Source: Flectonema sp. DT1601
Taxonomy: Eukaryota; Euglenozoa; Diplonemea; Diplonemida; Diplonemidae
Direction: 5' to 3'
Assembly: GCA_964019425.1 (NCBI GenBank)
Contig: OZ025821.1
Coordinates: 573,001 to 637,000, forward strand
DNA: 64,000 bases
The position numbers were made by a program, and so were the translations under genes. The notes under the pieces were generated by a model. It was not told where the DNA came from, ran no database searches, and worked only from the letters and a program-made list of their open reading frames with translations. How positions within the stretch are numbered: the stretch's first letter is position 1; the number at the start of each line of letters is the position of its first letter. Shown piece by piece: positions 20,253 to 30,066 of the stretch.

Positions 20253-23117
20253 CTACGAAACAGCACCTAGTAACCACGCTAAGAAAAAGTAAAATAACGA
20301 GATTGGATAGATAGCGAGTAACCGACGCCTTTCAGGAACACTTCCCGTGATGAAATCCAGTGATGCTGATTGTGATGTTTTTTCTTTTTAGTATGTCACT
20401 TATGTTGTTGTAACTTTAAAAAATACACACCTCTACAAGACCACACCCAGGCCCCAGCAGACATTAATATTTTTACAAGTATTAACCACCCAGTTGTATC
20501 CCCAATTATAAGCAGAAGTACTCCTGCGATGCAAAGAGGAAACAGTGAGTATCCAAGAGCACATAAAGTCTGGAAAAATGAAATTTTTCCTCCGAGAAAT
20601 TTGCTTTGGAGTGTTACAACTCCGCTACCGACCCAGAAAAAGGCGAAGACTCCTCCAAACACACTGGTCTTTGTACCAGTTTGTGCTTGAATAACGCTGT
20701 TTTATTATTTATAAATTAAGTTGAATGAAATTTAAAAGGATATCGTTCACAAATAAGATCCTCTGGTGCGTCCCATAATCACCTTTGCACGTCGCGTTTA
20801 TTTTAATTATCATTTACATCTTTACCAGGAAAGCCTATGCGAGACCCCCAAAGGACAAGACCGGACCGATAGTGAGGGATGAGCTAGGATGTCTTTGACC
20901 GTGATGGTCCCAATGATGCCCCCCCTTCAAGACCCTCAGATCAGACAATGGCCCCGTGTTCCTAAACAAGTCTGTACAGGCACTCCTCAAACAATAACAT
21001 CCACCATGAAACGAATGAGGTTGGCGATCACAACGCCCTTGGTATTGTCGATTGTTTCTCAAGGACATTCAGGAAGAGGATGGAGCGCTACTTCACCATT
21101 AAACGCACTACAAGGTGGACAAGGTGGCTCCATCAGGTAGGGTAATTATGGAAATAACTCTTCAGAGTTAGTCAGATTGGCTAGGGCGGATATTCCAAAG
21201 TTGTCATCAGTCCTGTCCGGTGCGGGACGTGTGAGGGAAAAGGACGAAGGCAAGACACTAACAACAACAATCAGAAAGGTTTTTATACCTACATAAGAAA
21301 CAGTTGTCTAATCAATGAAATAGATCTCATGGAAACAGCAGTCATTGTATTCTAATCATCATTAACGACAACAGTTGGTCATCAGAATACAGGTTCTTGT
21401 TGATGTGGAATAGAGAACAGTAATTAGACAGGTCAGAAGTCAGAAATTGTAATTATGGAAATAACTCTTCAGAGTTAGTCAGATTGGCTAGGGCGGATAT
21501 TCCAAAGTTGTCATCAGCCCTGTCAGGTGCGGGACGTGTGAGGGAAAAGGACGAAGGCAAGACACTAACAACAACAATCAGAAAGGTTTTTATACCTACA
21601 TAAGAAACAGTTGTCTAATCAATGAAATAGATCTCATGGAAACAGCAGTCATTGTATTCTAATCATCATTAACGACAACAGTTGGTCATCAGAATACAGG
21701 TTCTTGTTGATGTGGAATAGAGAACAGTAATTAGACAGGTCAGAAGTCAGAAATTGTAATTATGGAAATAACTCTTCAGAGTTAGTCAGATTGGCTAGGG
21801 CGGATATTCCAAAGTTGTCATCAGTCCTGTCAGGTGCGGGACGTGTGAGGGAAAAGGACGAAGGCAAGACACTAACAACAACAATCAGAAAGGTTTTTAT
21901 ACCTACATAAGAAACAGTTGTCTAATCAATGAAATAGATCTCATGGAAACAGCAGTCATTGTATTCTAATCATCATTAACGACAACAGTTGGTCATCAGA
22001 ATACAGGTTCTTGTTGATGTGGAATAGAGAACAGTAATTAGACAGGTCAGAAGTCAGGTAGGGTAATTATGGAAATAACTCTTCAGAGTTAGTCAGATTG
22101 GCTAGGGCGGATATTCCAAAGTTGTCATCAGTCCCGTCAAGGAGCGGTTAAGGCAAGGAGGACAAACAACAGCCAACAACTGTTTGGCAAAGGGAGAATC
22201 ATACATAACTTCACAGAGTGATTGAGGGAAGTGAATGGAGGCATCGAAATTGTTTGGTTCGAAGAATAGATACAGGTTAGTACAACAGGAGAAATAAATT
22301 AAAATAAAATGATTATTATTCAAACAAAACCTTAAAATTGTTAACGACAATTATTGAACTGGCAATGTAAAGTAAATACTTCTCAAAGAGGAATCGTTAT
22401 ACTCTCGCATTGATGATATTCAAGGCAGAGCAGTAAGCTCTGTATCGAACTTTTAGAACACTCCAGAGAGAGTCTACATTATAATTCATAGATAATCTTC
22501 ACTAAGCAGTCTAGCAAAGGGACATCTCCGACAGAGATCGCACGAACATACAAATCCTCAATCTTCGCAAGGCTACAGCCCCCCACTGTGGAATACTGGG
22601 CAACGAACTGGCTGACTGATAGGTTAATAATAAAACAGCTTCTCCCGACACTCTCTCAATCATATAAGTAGATTTCGATTATTTGTTCACTCCATCACGA
22701 ATCAAGTTAACGACATCTAAAAAGACTGACCACGTTCGCTATTGGTCTACTCTCGAAGGTAGAATCCAGAGCTTCCATCCACTATCGAAGCAGTTACTGC
22801 CAGAGGGAGATCCTTCATTGTTGATCCACGAGCAAGAGTAAACAATATCATTAAAATGCATGTCTAAAATAGAAAACATACCTTGCAAATCCCAAGCACA
22901 ATAACAATGGACCCCACAAGTCCCAATCAGCTAACTCATTTCTATCTGCTTTAACGAATGGATCGACAACTATGCGAAGTTTTCTTGCGATGGATCGGAG
23001 ATCCCGAAGCTGTTTTATTTTTTAATTTCAAATACACAACTGACCAATCAACAAGTAGTCTAAGAGATGGAAGCATACCAAAGTTGCAGACACTGGTTCA
23101 TCAAGTGTGGATTCCAT
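20253..23117 (-). CDS. YIPF6: YIPF6, Yip1-family Golgi membrane protein, four exons
   Basis: Exons: 23117-23079 (13 codons), 23009-22882, 20696-20431, 20365-20253 (stop TAG). Splices are TTG|GTATGC..AACAG, GCAAG|GTATGT..AACAG and AGAG|GTGTGT..ATCAG. Phases 0, 2 and 1 fit exactly and give 181 aa. The N-terminus carries STLDEPV and LLRDLRSIARKL, then DWDLWGPLLLC, then SKFLGGKISFFQTLCALGY, and near the end LAIYPISLFYFFLAW. These are the diagnostic YIPF6/Yip1 motifs in order, with about five TMs. YIP proteins sit in ER-Golgi membranes and bind Rab GTPases. At 181 aa it is shorter than animal YIPF6, mainly because its N-terminal cytoplasmic part is short. A TTTTCTCTCTCAG acceptor ends 15 nt before the ATG. 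The 2.2-kb second intron is packed with repeats. The plus-strand ORF at 22958-23257 is its antisense shadow. Confidence 0.95.
20838..21125 (+). mobile_element. decayed retroviral-type integrase core fragment
   Basis: Plus-strand sequence contains a recognisable SDNGPVFLNKSVQALL stretch and a GDHNALGIVD-type stretch, as found in rve-fold integrases of LTR-type and virus-like elements. It is a short, broken piece; no terminal repeats or other element genes are attached. It abuts the satellite array at 21135 and lies inside YIPF6 intron 2. Assignment beyond an rve-type integrase is uncertain. Confidence 0.6.
21135..22280. repeat. satellite array inside YIPF6 intron 2
   Basis: A partial unit is followed by units starting at about 21425, 21732 (both tail A, 307 bp) and 22039 (tail B, ending about 22280). 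Same orientation as every other array in the window. Two of the units have AGAAATTGTAATTATGG in place of AGGTAGGGTAATTATGG, a variant also seen in the arrays at 46.8 kb and 59.4 kb. Confidence 0.9.
22440..22835 (+). mobile_element. decayed LINE-type RNase H remnant
   Basis: Around 22570-22615 the plus strand reads APHCGILGNELAD, the C-terminal motif of RNase H domains in non-LTR retrotransposons (typical form P.HCGI.GNE.AD). Downstream, about 22690-22835, is a further open stretch ending in a stop that could be the tail of the same element; no similarity is recognised. Stops interrupt the region, so it is not functional. Clades with RNase H include I, R1, Tad and ingi. Confidence 0.6.
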
Positions 23118-23168
23118 ATATAGTACACCTGACTGAGAGAGAAAATAATAATATTGGGCTTCAGGAAT
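23118..23168 (-). promoter_or_regulatory. YIPF6: YIPF6 5' leader with splice acceptor
   Basis: Immediately upstream of the ATG the minus strand reads a pyrimidine tract ending TTTTCTCTCTCAG, then 15 nt to the start codon. It is either a spliced-leader acceptor or the end of a 5' UTR intron. Confidence 0.55.
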
Positions 23169-23400
23169 CACGGAATATCTGTGTTGATGTCCTGGAAAAG
23201 AAAAGTATCAATCAATTAGTTCCTAACATTAAAAAACCAACACAGACCAGCAGGTAGCTGTCGGGATAACAGAGTTAGATGTTCAACGCCTGGGCTCCCC
23301 GTTAGGGAAGTCACCCGACATTGAGTTGTATCCTAATGAAGTCGAAACAAGCGAAATTGACCTTTACAGTGTGAAGTCGCTTGAATAAGATAGAAAATAT
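23169..23400. repeat. YIPF6 5'-flank repeat (block Y), resident copy
   Basis: Near-identical copies of this block lie at about 30067-30300, 39424-39655 and 47637-47870, there extended to about 540 bp. Inside it, TGTCGGG and CCCGACA pair around a nested TAACGG / CCGTTA stem, giving a hairpin of about 62 nt. It directly adjoins the 5' end of YIPF6 here, so the other copies were probably derived from this locus. Confidence 0.8.
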
Positions 23401-25494
23401 TTAAATTTAATTAAAGAGAAGATAACAGCAATGTTTTATTTTATCTTTTTACTCTATTATTGACATCAGGGATTCTTTTCTTAACTTCAGAGAAAACGAA
23501 GACAAGATACTCAACAGAATCATATGTAATGTCTCAAATTAATAAATATGAACAAACAAAATAATTTAAAACAAAGATGACAACCTCCTCACAGAATCCC
23601 CAAAAAAGAAGAGGGATTTTAGTTTTTTCTGTTCTCCGAATAATTTTTTTTTCTTTTTCGTTTGTGCGAAGACCAGTTGAACGATGGGCACTGAGCTGAA
23701 CGTGTCCAATCCCAGACGATGGTTCAAAAAGTTTTCATGTGTGATTCAGTCTTGTTTATGTCATTCTCAGACATTACTTCTATTCGGTTGACTGTTCTTT
23801 ATATTATTAGCTATTGTGACAAGAGAGAGGGAACAAACAAAAATAACGTTGACAAAAAAAAAAGGGGTATAACGCAAGTGCTATATGAATAAAAAGACAG
23901 ACGAGGAGTAAGCTCCCATCCAATCGTTGTTCTATACGCAAGTGAACGGTCTAGAATAGTAGTAGAGAATTAATAGTGAGAAATGACAGTTTTAAGGAAC
24001 GACTTCATCGAAGGGAAGTCACGAAAATATATAAAAACATTTGTTCAGTTACGCTGCTGTCGTAAACTATTCTCAGTAAGTGTTCTTAAGGTTTTCTTCT
24101 TCTTCTTCTTCTTCTTCTTTTTTTTTTGAAATTTGATTCAAATCATTCACGACTTGAGAAGCATCGAAGATCAGACAAAGCGAGCAACCCGCCGAGAGTA
24201 TGAAAACTTCCAGCCGCTGACAGAACCAGAGATATCACAAAACAAAATTACACAACACAACTCGTTAATTACACGATAGTTGTAACTGAGAAAGATTCTC
24301 ACGAGAGCAGTTAGAATATAAGTTTGTTATATCAACTAGGATTACCTATATTAATATGGTTATTATATTATATTGGTAAGTTAGTATCAATAAAATAATT
24401 AAGAGAGTCATCTGTTGCAAAGGGAAGCATGGAGAAGGTAGTTTTATTTTATGTTCTTCTCCAGCTGCGGTACTAACCACAGAAGGTAGTTCCAGATGAT
24501 GGATGAACGTTTTAACGTAAAAAAAAAAAAAAAAAAATTTCAACAACTGAATTTCCTGCCCCACAGAATAGGAGAAATATCAATATAACGGTTGCCTGAA
24601 AAAGTCAAGAAACCAGCTGCCAGAAACATGTTAAAAGGGGGGAACAAAAAATATAAAATCATCGGAAAAGCTTAAATTGTTATTTTGAGTGTAGCAACAA
24701 AGTCAGGGAAACAATTATGTGTTTTCCAAAAAAAGAAAAAACAAACTGCTTGCGAATAATAAAATTGAGAACACAAAACACAAAACTATTTTCTGACGAG
24801 AGGAAATTCCCTGAGCTTCTTTTCTATAATATTGAAAAAAGAAAAATGTCAAAAAAGAAATTTAAAAAATATTTCGGTTCACTGAAAATACTTTGATTTG
24901 TGTGGAAATTAACAAGAGAGAAAAAGAGAGAGAGAGGGAGACGAATCGTTCTTTTTAATAATAATTTTTAAAACAAGACGCAAAACCAATCAAACAAATC
25001 ACTTCAGAACTTGTCCTACCCATGGCAGAATAATAAGCAGGAAAACATCTGCAAACAAACGTTTGATTTAACAAGTTAGTAATAGCTATTTGGTTATTAC
25101 AAATAAATATCGGATTCAGTTTATAAAGGAAACAAGATAATGAAAACATTAAAATAAATTGTTGCTGCTGTTCCACATAACACCAGTAGAAAACATAGTC
25201 TAAGGCTACAGTCAATGTTTAGTTTAGTTACTAATTACTTAATAAACATTCCAATCTGAGATAGACAAGACAGGCTAACAGATTTAACATGTCTGTTAGT
25301 TTAGTTATTTGATACAAAGTTGCTGTATTTCGGGGAGGTAACTCACATCGACAACCGAATGCCAAACAGGAGAAAACAAACATCTCACATTTGAAGAGGA
25401 ACACCATTTCAATGGGGGTCGAATTAGGTTCTGCGATCAGCGTCTTTGTTGAGAACATAAAATGATAAAAATGGTTCCTCTCGTTGACTCTATT
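23401..25494. other. intergenic patchwork of dispersed repeats, no gene
   Basis: Recognisable pieces: about 23430-23820 (copy at 30885-31260), 23870-23985 (copies near 40075, 40220 and 48280), 24145-24260 (copy at 49740-49850), 24755-24840 (copies at 32030, 44450 and 52000) and 24985-25215 (copies at 52285-52510 and, shorter, 63345-63430). I see no coding sequence with start or splice signals. Confidence 0.6.
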
Positions 25495-25627
25495 GGGCAT
25501 GTCAATGATAACAAGAGAAGAGGAAATATCAGCAACTTGTAGTTCACTGAAGACGTACCAGATCTGAAATACTCAAAAAGAGCAATTTGATTCAAAGACA
25601 AGTTCCGTATTGAAGGTTCAGGGTTGA
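25495..25627. repeat. 3' flank shared by the three astacin genes
   Basis: This block follows the stop codon almost unchanged behind all three copies (here, 33388-33521 and 52810-52940), so the duplicated unit extends past the coding region. It probably includes the 3' UTR. Confidence 0.85.
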
Positions 25628-28600
25628 CTACACATTTGTCTTTACAAGATCTCGACGTGCATTGCCCCGCTCCTGCATGGGCTCACTGATATACTCAGCA
25701 AAGTTCATGAGTGGAACTTGATCAGTCTGCTTTTTCTTGTAGACAATAAAACCTGCGATGGCACCACACAACAACAATACACCAGCTGCTACTGCAATAA
25801 TCCACCACGGGAAGGCATCGTCATCGTCATCCTGCTGTGGAGTCAATAACCCTGAAGCTAAACGTTCTTGAGGAGTCAAATCATTCGGCACCCAGTCTTC
25901 AGGTCTCGGTTCTGGTGTTCCTGGTGCCTTAGTCGGTACAGCAGTCGGAACAGCAGTTGGTCCGTAAGTCTTACCGGCAGGGAGTGGTGTTGGTGGCGAG
26001 ACGGTCGGCATAGCAGTTGGAACAGCAGTCGGTCCGTAAGTCTTACTGACAGGGAGTGGTGTTGGTGGCGAGACGGTCGGCATAGCTGTTGGTACAGCAG
26101 TCGGTACCGGAGTAGGAGGAGCTGTAGGAGTAGCTGTTGCTCCAACTGGCAACGAGGTCGGCACTGCAGTCGGAACAGCAGTTGGCACAGCGGTCGGAAC
26201 AGCAGTCGGAACAGAGGTCGGAACAGCTGTCGGGATTGCTGTTGGAATAGCAGTTGGCACGGCGGTTGGAACGGCGGTCGGTATAGCTGTTGGTATAGCA
26301 GTTGGTACCGGAGTTGGTGGAGCTGTAGGAGTAGCTGTTGCCCCAATTGGCAACGAGGTCGGCACTGCAGTTGGGATGGCAGTTGGGACGGCTGTCGTAG
26401 CTCCTCCACAAGTGGTGAACGAACCAGTCAATACCCACTGATTAAGAGTAGTGGGTTTGTAACAAATCTTGTACTCCGTGTTTCCAGATAGACCCGATAG
26501 TGTGTCAGCATACCATTCTGTTGCTACTCCTATCTTCTTAATCACACCGTGATCATCTGAACACGCACCAAGAGTTTGGCACTGAGCCTCCGCCTGACTG
26601 CAATCAGTCACCGTATTCGGAACAACTGCAGCCTTGTCACTGGCACCAAGTTCATCAGTTCCAGGATAGAAGTGGAAAATAGGAGCATCAATACCGGGCT
26701 TAGGGCATGTTGGCTTTGGAGTGAACACCGGGTCACGGTGTTCGCATGTTAAACTAATCTCATCGATGTTGGCAACTCCTCCCGCAGAGAGCGTCAGTGT
26801 GTCGATCGGTGAACCTCCGAATGAAGCATCAGAACAAGCTGGCTGTCCTCCCACCTTCAAGTTCATTGTGTTTGTAGTCCAGTTGATCGTCACCTCAACT
26901 TCAGTCCATCCGTTCATCTTGACATTTGCATTGACACTACATATGTTTCTGTTGAAGGCAGCATCACCATTGTAACCAATGGTGACTGGGATAGTGTCAG
27001 TGCCAGCAACAATATCAATGTTTACCTGTTCATTCCCACTGCTCAAGTAAACAGCGTATGTCAGAACTGTACCCTGGATACCACCAGCAGCAAAGTTCAT
27101 TGAGAATCCCGGAAAGGCAAACTTCATCGACCCAGCTCCCTTGAACTTTCTCGACGTGTCTTGCGTGAAGTCCTGGTTAGGACCCCATGAGGAGTCATCC
27201 AAGCCTAAGTTCAAACCGTGATGGCAAATACCAGGAATCTGGAACTCAACATCCTTCACAGACCAGAGTGGCTGCTTACCGGATTTGAACATCGATCCCT
27301 TGAAGTACAAGTCAACAAGTTCTGTGGCATCAGAGCTGAACGTCGATGCTGCCACCAACGGTCCGATTCTCAAGATCTGCTTGTCACTCGAATCAACTGT
27401 CAAGAGAGAAGGGTTCAACAAGTCGTTGCGCAAATTGTTCCAACCGAATTGAGTTGGGTAGTCAGCAATCATCGCATCGATGATCGCCTGCTTGTTGGCA
27501 GTCGTGTCGACCCACTCATCGTAGTCTCCGACAAGAGTCAAAGTCATCGTCGTACCACCAGCCCGAAGCTTATCCTGCGTCAGTCCCTCAACAACGGATC
27601 CGGTCATCAAAATGTAGCTCGTGCACCACAAGTGGAACTCATCCAACCATGCATTTCCAAAAATAACAATTTTGTTGATTCCGCTAAGGCAAGACGAATT
27701 AACGGCAGCCCCTTGGAATTCCAAGTGACCATCGATGTACAAATCAACCAATTGGGAACCCCAGTTAACGTGTAAATCGATGTGGTTGAATACTCCCGAA
27801 ATAGCAGTTGTCGATCCACTCTTTGAACCCACATAGTAGATACCACTACTGCTACCCATCGCGAAGCAGACATCGTCTCCATGGCTAAAAGACAGAAAAG
27901 GATTGCTTCCTGCAAACGGACTGAGGAAAAAAGAGATACGTCTCGGCTTGGTGTCGGCAAGCTGATCAAGGAATACCTGTCCGGTATCCATCTTCGACGC
28001 GTTTCCGATCTTGTACGATGCAGATCCACTGGCGAAGAACGTGTTGTCCAATGCCGCATCCGTACCTCCCCAGGGGCCGATGTCGCTGTCAAACCCGTGC
28101 AGATAGTTCTGAGGACAGTTGGAGAACCCAAGACACTCCAAACCTCCGTAAGATCCCTGACACTGGCAAGGAAAAGGGACGTTGTCAACACACGTTCCTC
28201 TCCCGCTGCAAACACTTGCATCATTCGAACCCACACCGAAACAGACATTCGGAGAGTTCGCAATCATAACGTCTACAGTGCAGGTACTTTCCTTCGCATC
28301 CGACCCAACGAACTTCGTAGCGAGCGTGAACGTCTGTCCGGCATCAGAACTCCGCGGCGTGAAATCGAAGACCACGTTGCCGGAGGTTCCGACGCTTGCC
28401 CCGCTCTGCTTCGACAAAGAGATGTCGCTCATGGTGGCATTCGTTGCCGAAAAGTCCAGCGTCATCGTCTCCGAATACACAGCGTTGAACTCAACCCTCC
28501 ACGCCTTGCTGTGAGGGATGGTGTGGGTCATCGTCGTCTCCTGAGAAACGATGCATCTCGGCACTGTAAACACGTCAGTGCAAGAGTTGTACATGAAATC

Positions 28601-29347
28601 GATGGTCGCAATGTCACCTTCACTGAGATGGAGACGTTGACCAATCGGAACCGAGGAAACGATAGTCGGCAAGTTGCCGATGGCGAATCCGTCAGGACCG
28701 TAGTGCATGATCGACCCGTAATCGTATGCTCCGATGTCACGACCAGTTGCTCCGTTCTTATCGAAGTTGTGACGCTGCGCTACCTCGACCTGGTTCATAT
28801 TGACGTAAACGTGTTCGTCTCTGTCATTTCTCGACTGTTCGTGAGAAAGACCCATACTGTGACCCACCTCGTGAATCGTCGCTCTCAATTTACACCCATC
28901 TGCGAGGTTGATCTGGTTCACCTTGTCGAATGTGAGGCCAACAGGAGAGTTACAAGCGCTTGCGTGTTTCGCAAACTTCATGCAGGGCTTTGGACAATTG
29001 GAAACAGGTCCAGTGTGCCTCGTGAATCTCACACAGGTGTTCGACTGCCAATGAGCAATCGCCTGGAGGATTCTCGTGTCGTCAGCCGCAAGAGGCGCTG
29101 AGGTTCCTCCAGTCGATGAGGTGTCGATCACCCAGTTCACCCTCCCTCCCGGCCACAGCGCAGTGGGATCCGTGTAAGAAGCTCCTCCCAACCCGCGGAC
29201 GCTTCGAAGCCCATCTTGAATCGGAATCTGCTGATCATCCCACAGCGTGTAGTCTACTCCCTCAACAAATAATTTATCGACAGAAACGTCTTCAGTTGAA
29301 GCACTAGACGATGAGATCATCACCAGAGCGATGATGGGCTTCCACAT
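25628..29347 (-). CDS. membrane-anchored astacin metalloprotease, copy 1
   Basis: 1239 aa from the ATG at 29347; the frame runs open further upstream but has no ATG there. Signal peptide 1 to about 17. A short propeptide ends near RSVRG. The M12A catalytic domain follows, with the zinc site HEVGHSMGLSHEQ (His159, Glu160, His163, His169) and Met-turn SIMHYG (Tyr216). Then an EGF-like module (about 369-405), a LamG/ConA-like jelly roll (about 412-570), a beta-sandwich module (about 570-700) with TQDKLRAGGTTMTLTLVGD, a second jelly roll (about 700-875), an Fn3-like module (about 875-980), a Pro-Thr stalk (about 982-1141), an acidic QQDDDDD, one TM (about 1182-1204) and a short cytoplasmic tail. 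All catalytic residues are present, so it is likely an active cell-surface protease with its ectodomain outside. A GCCGCAG acceptor ends 12 nt before the ATG. Copies 2 and 3 are close paralogues. Confidence 0.95.
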   Translation of the reverse strand: MWKPIIALVMISSSSASTEDVSVDKLFVEGVDYTLWDDQQIPIQDGLRSVRGLGGASYTDPTALWPGGRVNWVIDTSSTGGTSAPLAADDTRILQAIAHWQSNTCVRFTRHTGPVSNCPKPCMKFAKHASACNSPVGLTFDKVNQINLADGCKLRATIHEVGHSMGLSHEQSRNDRDEHVYVNMNQVEVAQRHNFDKNGATGRDIGAYDYGSIMHYGPDGFAIGNLPTIVSSVPIGQRLHLSEGDIATIDFMYNSCTDVFTVPRCIVSQETTMTHTIPHSKAWRVEFNAVYSETMTLDFSATNATMSDISLSKQSGASVGTSGNVVFDFTPRSSDAGQTFTLATKFVGSDAKESTCTVDVMIANSPNVCFGVGSNDASVCSGRGTCVDNVPFPCQCQGSYGGLECLGFSNCPQNYLHGFDSDIGPWGGTDAALDNTFFASGSASYKIGNASKMDTGQVFLDQLADTKPRRISFFLSPFAGSNPFLSFSHGDDVCFAMGSSSGIYYVGSKSGSTTAISGVFNHIDLHVNWGSQLVDLYIDGHLEFQGAAVNSSCLSGINKIVIFGNAWLDEFHLWCTSYILMTGSVVEGLTQDKLRAGGTTMTLTLVGDYDEWVDTTANKQAIIDAMIADYPTQFGWNNLRNDLLNPSLLTVDSSDKQILRIGPLVAASTFSSDATELVDLYFKGSMFKSGKQPLWSVKDVEFQIPGICHHGLNLGLDDSSWGPNQDFTQDTSRKFKGAGSMKFAFPGFSMNFAAGGIQGTVLTYAVYLSSGNEQVNIDIVAGTDTIPVTIGYNGDAAFNRNICSVNANVKMNGWTEVEVTINWTTNTMNLKVGGQPACSDASFGGSPIDTLTLSAGGVANIDEISLTCEHRDPVFTPKPTCPKPGIDAPIFHFYPGTDELGASDKAAVVPNTVTDCSQAEAQCQTLGACSDDHGVIKKIGVATEWYADTLSGLSGNTEYKICYKPTTLNQWVLTGSFTTCGGATTAVPTAIPTAVPTSLPIGATATPTAPPTPVPTAIPTAIPTAVPTAVPTAIPTAIPTAVPTSVPTAVPTAVPTAVPTAVPTSLPVGATATPTAPPTPVPTAVPTAMPTVSPPTPLPVSKTYGPTAVPTAMPTVSPPTPLPAGKTYGPTAVPTAVPTKAPGTPEPRPEDWVPNDLTPQERLASGLLTPQQDDDDDAFPWWIIAVAAGVLLLCGAIAGFIVYKKKQTDQVPLMNFAEYISEPMQERGNARRDLVKTNV
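25925..26402 (-). repeat. stalk-coding repeat of astacin copy 1
   Basis: 18-bp units encode PTAVPT/PTAIPT, punctuated by SLPVGATATPTAPPTPVPT and SPPTPLP blocks. It codes about 160 residues. Antisense and shifted frames are open through it by chance. Confidence 0.85.
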
Positions 29348-29517
29348 TGTTGTTGTTAGCTGCGGCAATAAGGAAAAAAGATAAACAACAAATACATCAA
29401 AGAAAACTATCGTAACATTCGGTAGAAGGAAAAACTAGTCAAAGAGAAAACAAAATAAAAGACATAATGAAAGATTATGTTCATCATCCTGAAGCGGCTA
29501 CCGCAGGAGGGAGATTC
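29348..29517 (-). promoter_or_regulatory. astacin 5' flank, conserved across copies
   Basis: About 170 bp are almost identical upstream of copies 1 and 2 (37359-37528); the part nearest the ATG is shared with copy 3 (57906 to about 58022). It contains the TTTTTTCCTTATTGCCGCAG acceptor. The distal end has a block CCTGAAGCGGCTACCGCAGG that recurs, slightly changed, upstream of the ENaC-like gene at about 46512. This is the best candidate here for a shared control region. Confidence 0.6.
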
Positions 29518-29645
29518 TGTTGGTCATCAGAATACAGGTTCTTGTTGATGTGGAATAGAGAACAGTAATTAGACAGGTCAGAAGTCAGGTAGGGTAATTA
29601 TGGAAATAACTCTTCAGAGTTAGTCACAAAAGTTGTCATCAGCCC
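29518..29645. repeat. truncated satellite unit upstream of astacin copy 1
   Basis: The end of a tail A is followed by one core that breaks off internally (SCAN: GTTAGTCA then unrelated sequence resuming at AAAGTTGTCATCAG). It lies in the same position, 171 bp from the ATG, as the six-unit array of copy 2. From 29646 to 29925 I see nothing recognisable. Confidence 0.8.
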
Positions 29646-29925
29646 GTATTTTTTGTATATTCACCCGGAAATGGCGCTGCATCAGGATAATTGAGAGGAA
29701 AGACTCGTGCCGACATAATGCCGTCACTTATATGAGATGACTAACTCTGTCGTTGCAGTTTTTTTATGTAGTCCATCATTTTCTTTGAACTCTCTCAATT
29801 ATCGACATCTCTCTTCCATTTCTTTCCCGTTCCCGCGGTTGATAGAGTTTCTTAAGTCGAGAATGCGCCTCTAGACTCAGAGACTACAACAGGAGTTCGG
29901 GTGTTTATAGAAATAACTCTTCAGT

Positions 29926-30005
29926 CATCAACAATATCATTAAATTGCATGTCTAAAATAGAAAACCTACCTTGTAAATCCCAAGCACAACAAAAATGGA
30001 CCCCA
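29926..30005 (-). pseudogene. YIPF6 exon 2 / intron 2 boundary fragment
   Basis: On the minus strand this reads a copy of the end of YIPF6 exon 2 (GGTCCATTTTTGTTGTGCTT...) plus its donor and the first bases of intron 2, with about 8 substitutions. It is followed at 30067 by the block that lies upstream of YIPF6, so exon 1 and most of exon 2 are missing between them. It is a non-functional segmental copy. Confidence 0.8.
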
Positions 30006-30066
30006 GTGAGTCGCGAGGAGGAACACCATTCTTATTTGAGATTAGAATAAGAAACTGACTTAGTTA

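Larger units (their letters stand above)
20697..22881 (-). other. YIPF6: YIPF6 intron 2, repeat-filled
   Basis: GT-AG intron of 2185 nt. The gene's other two introns are only 69 and 65 nt. It contains an integrase fossil, a satellite array and a LINE-type remnant, all readable on the plus strand, antisense to the host gene. The size contrast suggests a short ancestral intron swollen by insertions. Confidence 0.9.

Noticed and set aside
22958-23257. Plus-strand 99-aa ORF starting MDRQLCEVF
   Set aside because: It is antisense to YIPF6 exons 1 and 2, which carry diagnostic family motifs and perfect splice phases.
23270-23335. tRNA gene in block Y
   Set aside because: It has a 7-bp outer stem but only about 62 nt, no T-arm GGTTC motif and no standard anticodon arm.
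27218-29307. Plus-strand ORFs of 100-400 aa opposite the astacin genes
   Set aside because: They recur opposite all three astacins only because the DNA is duplicated; their sequences are Arg-rich and lack domains.
29348-29368. Astacin start seven codons upstream (TTG, MPQLTTT)
   Set aside because: Not an ATG, and it overlaps the CAG acceptor. The ATG at 29347 directly begins a good signal peptide; the same holds for copies 2 and 3.
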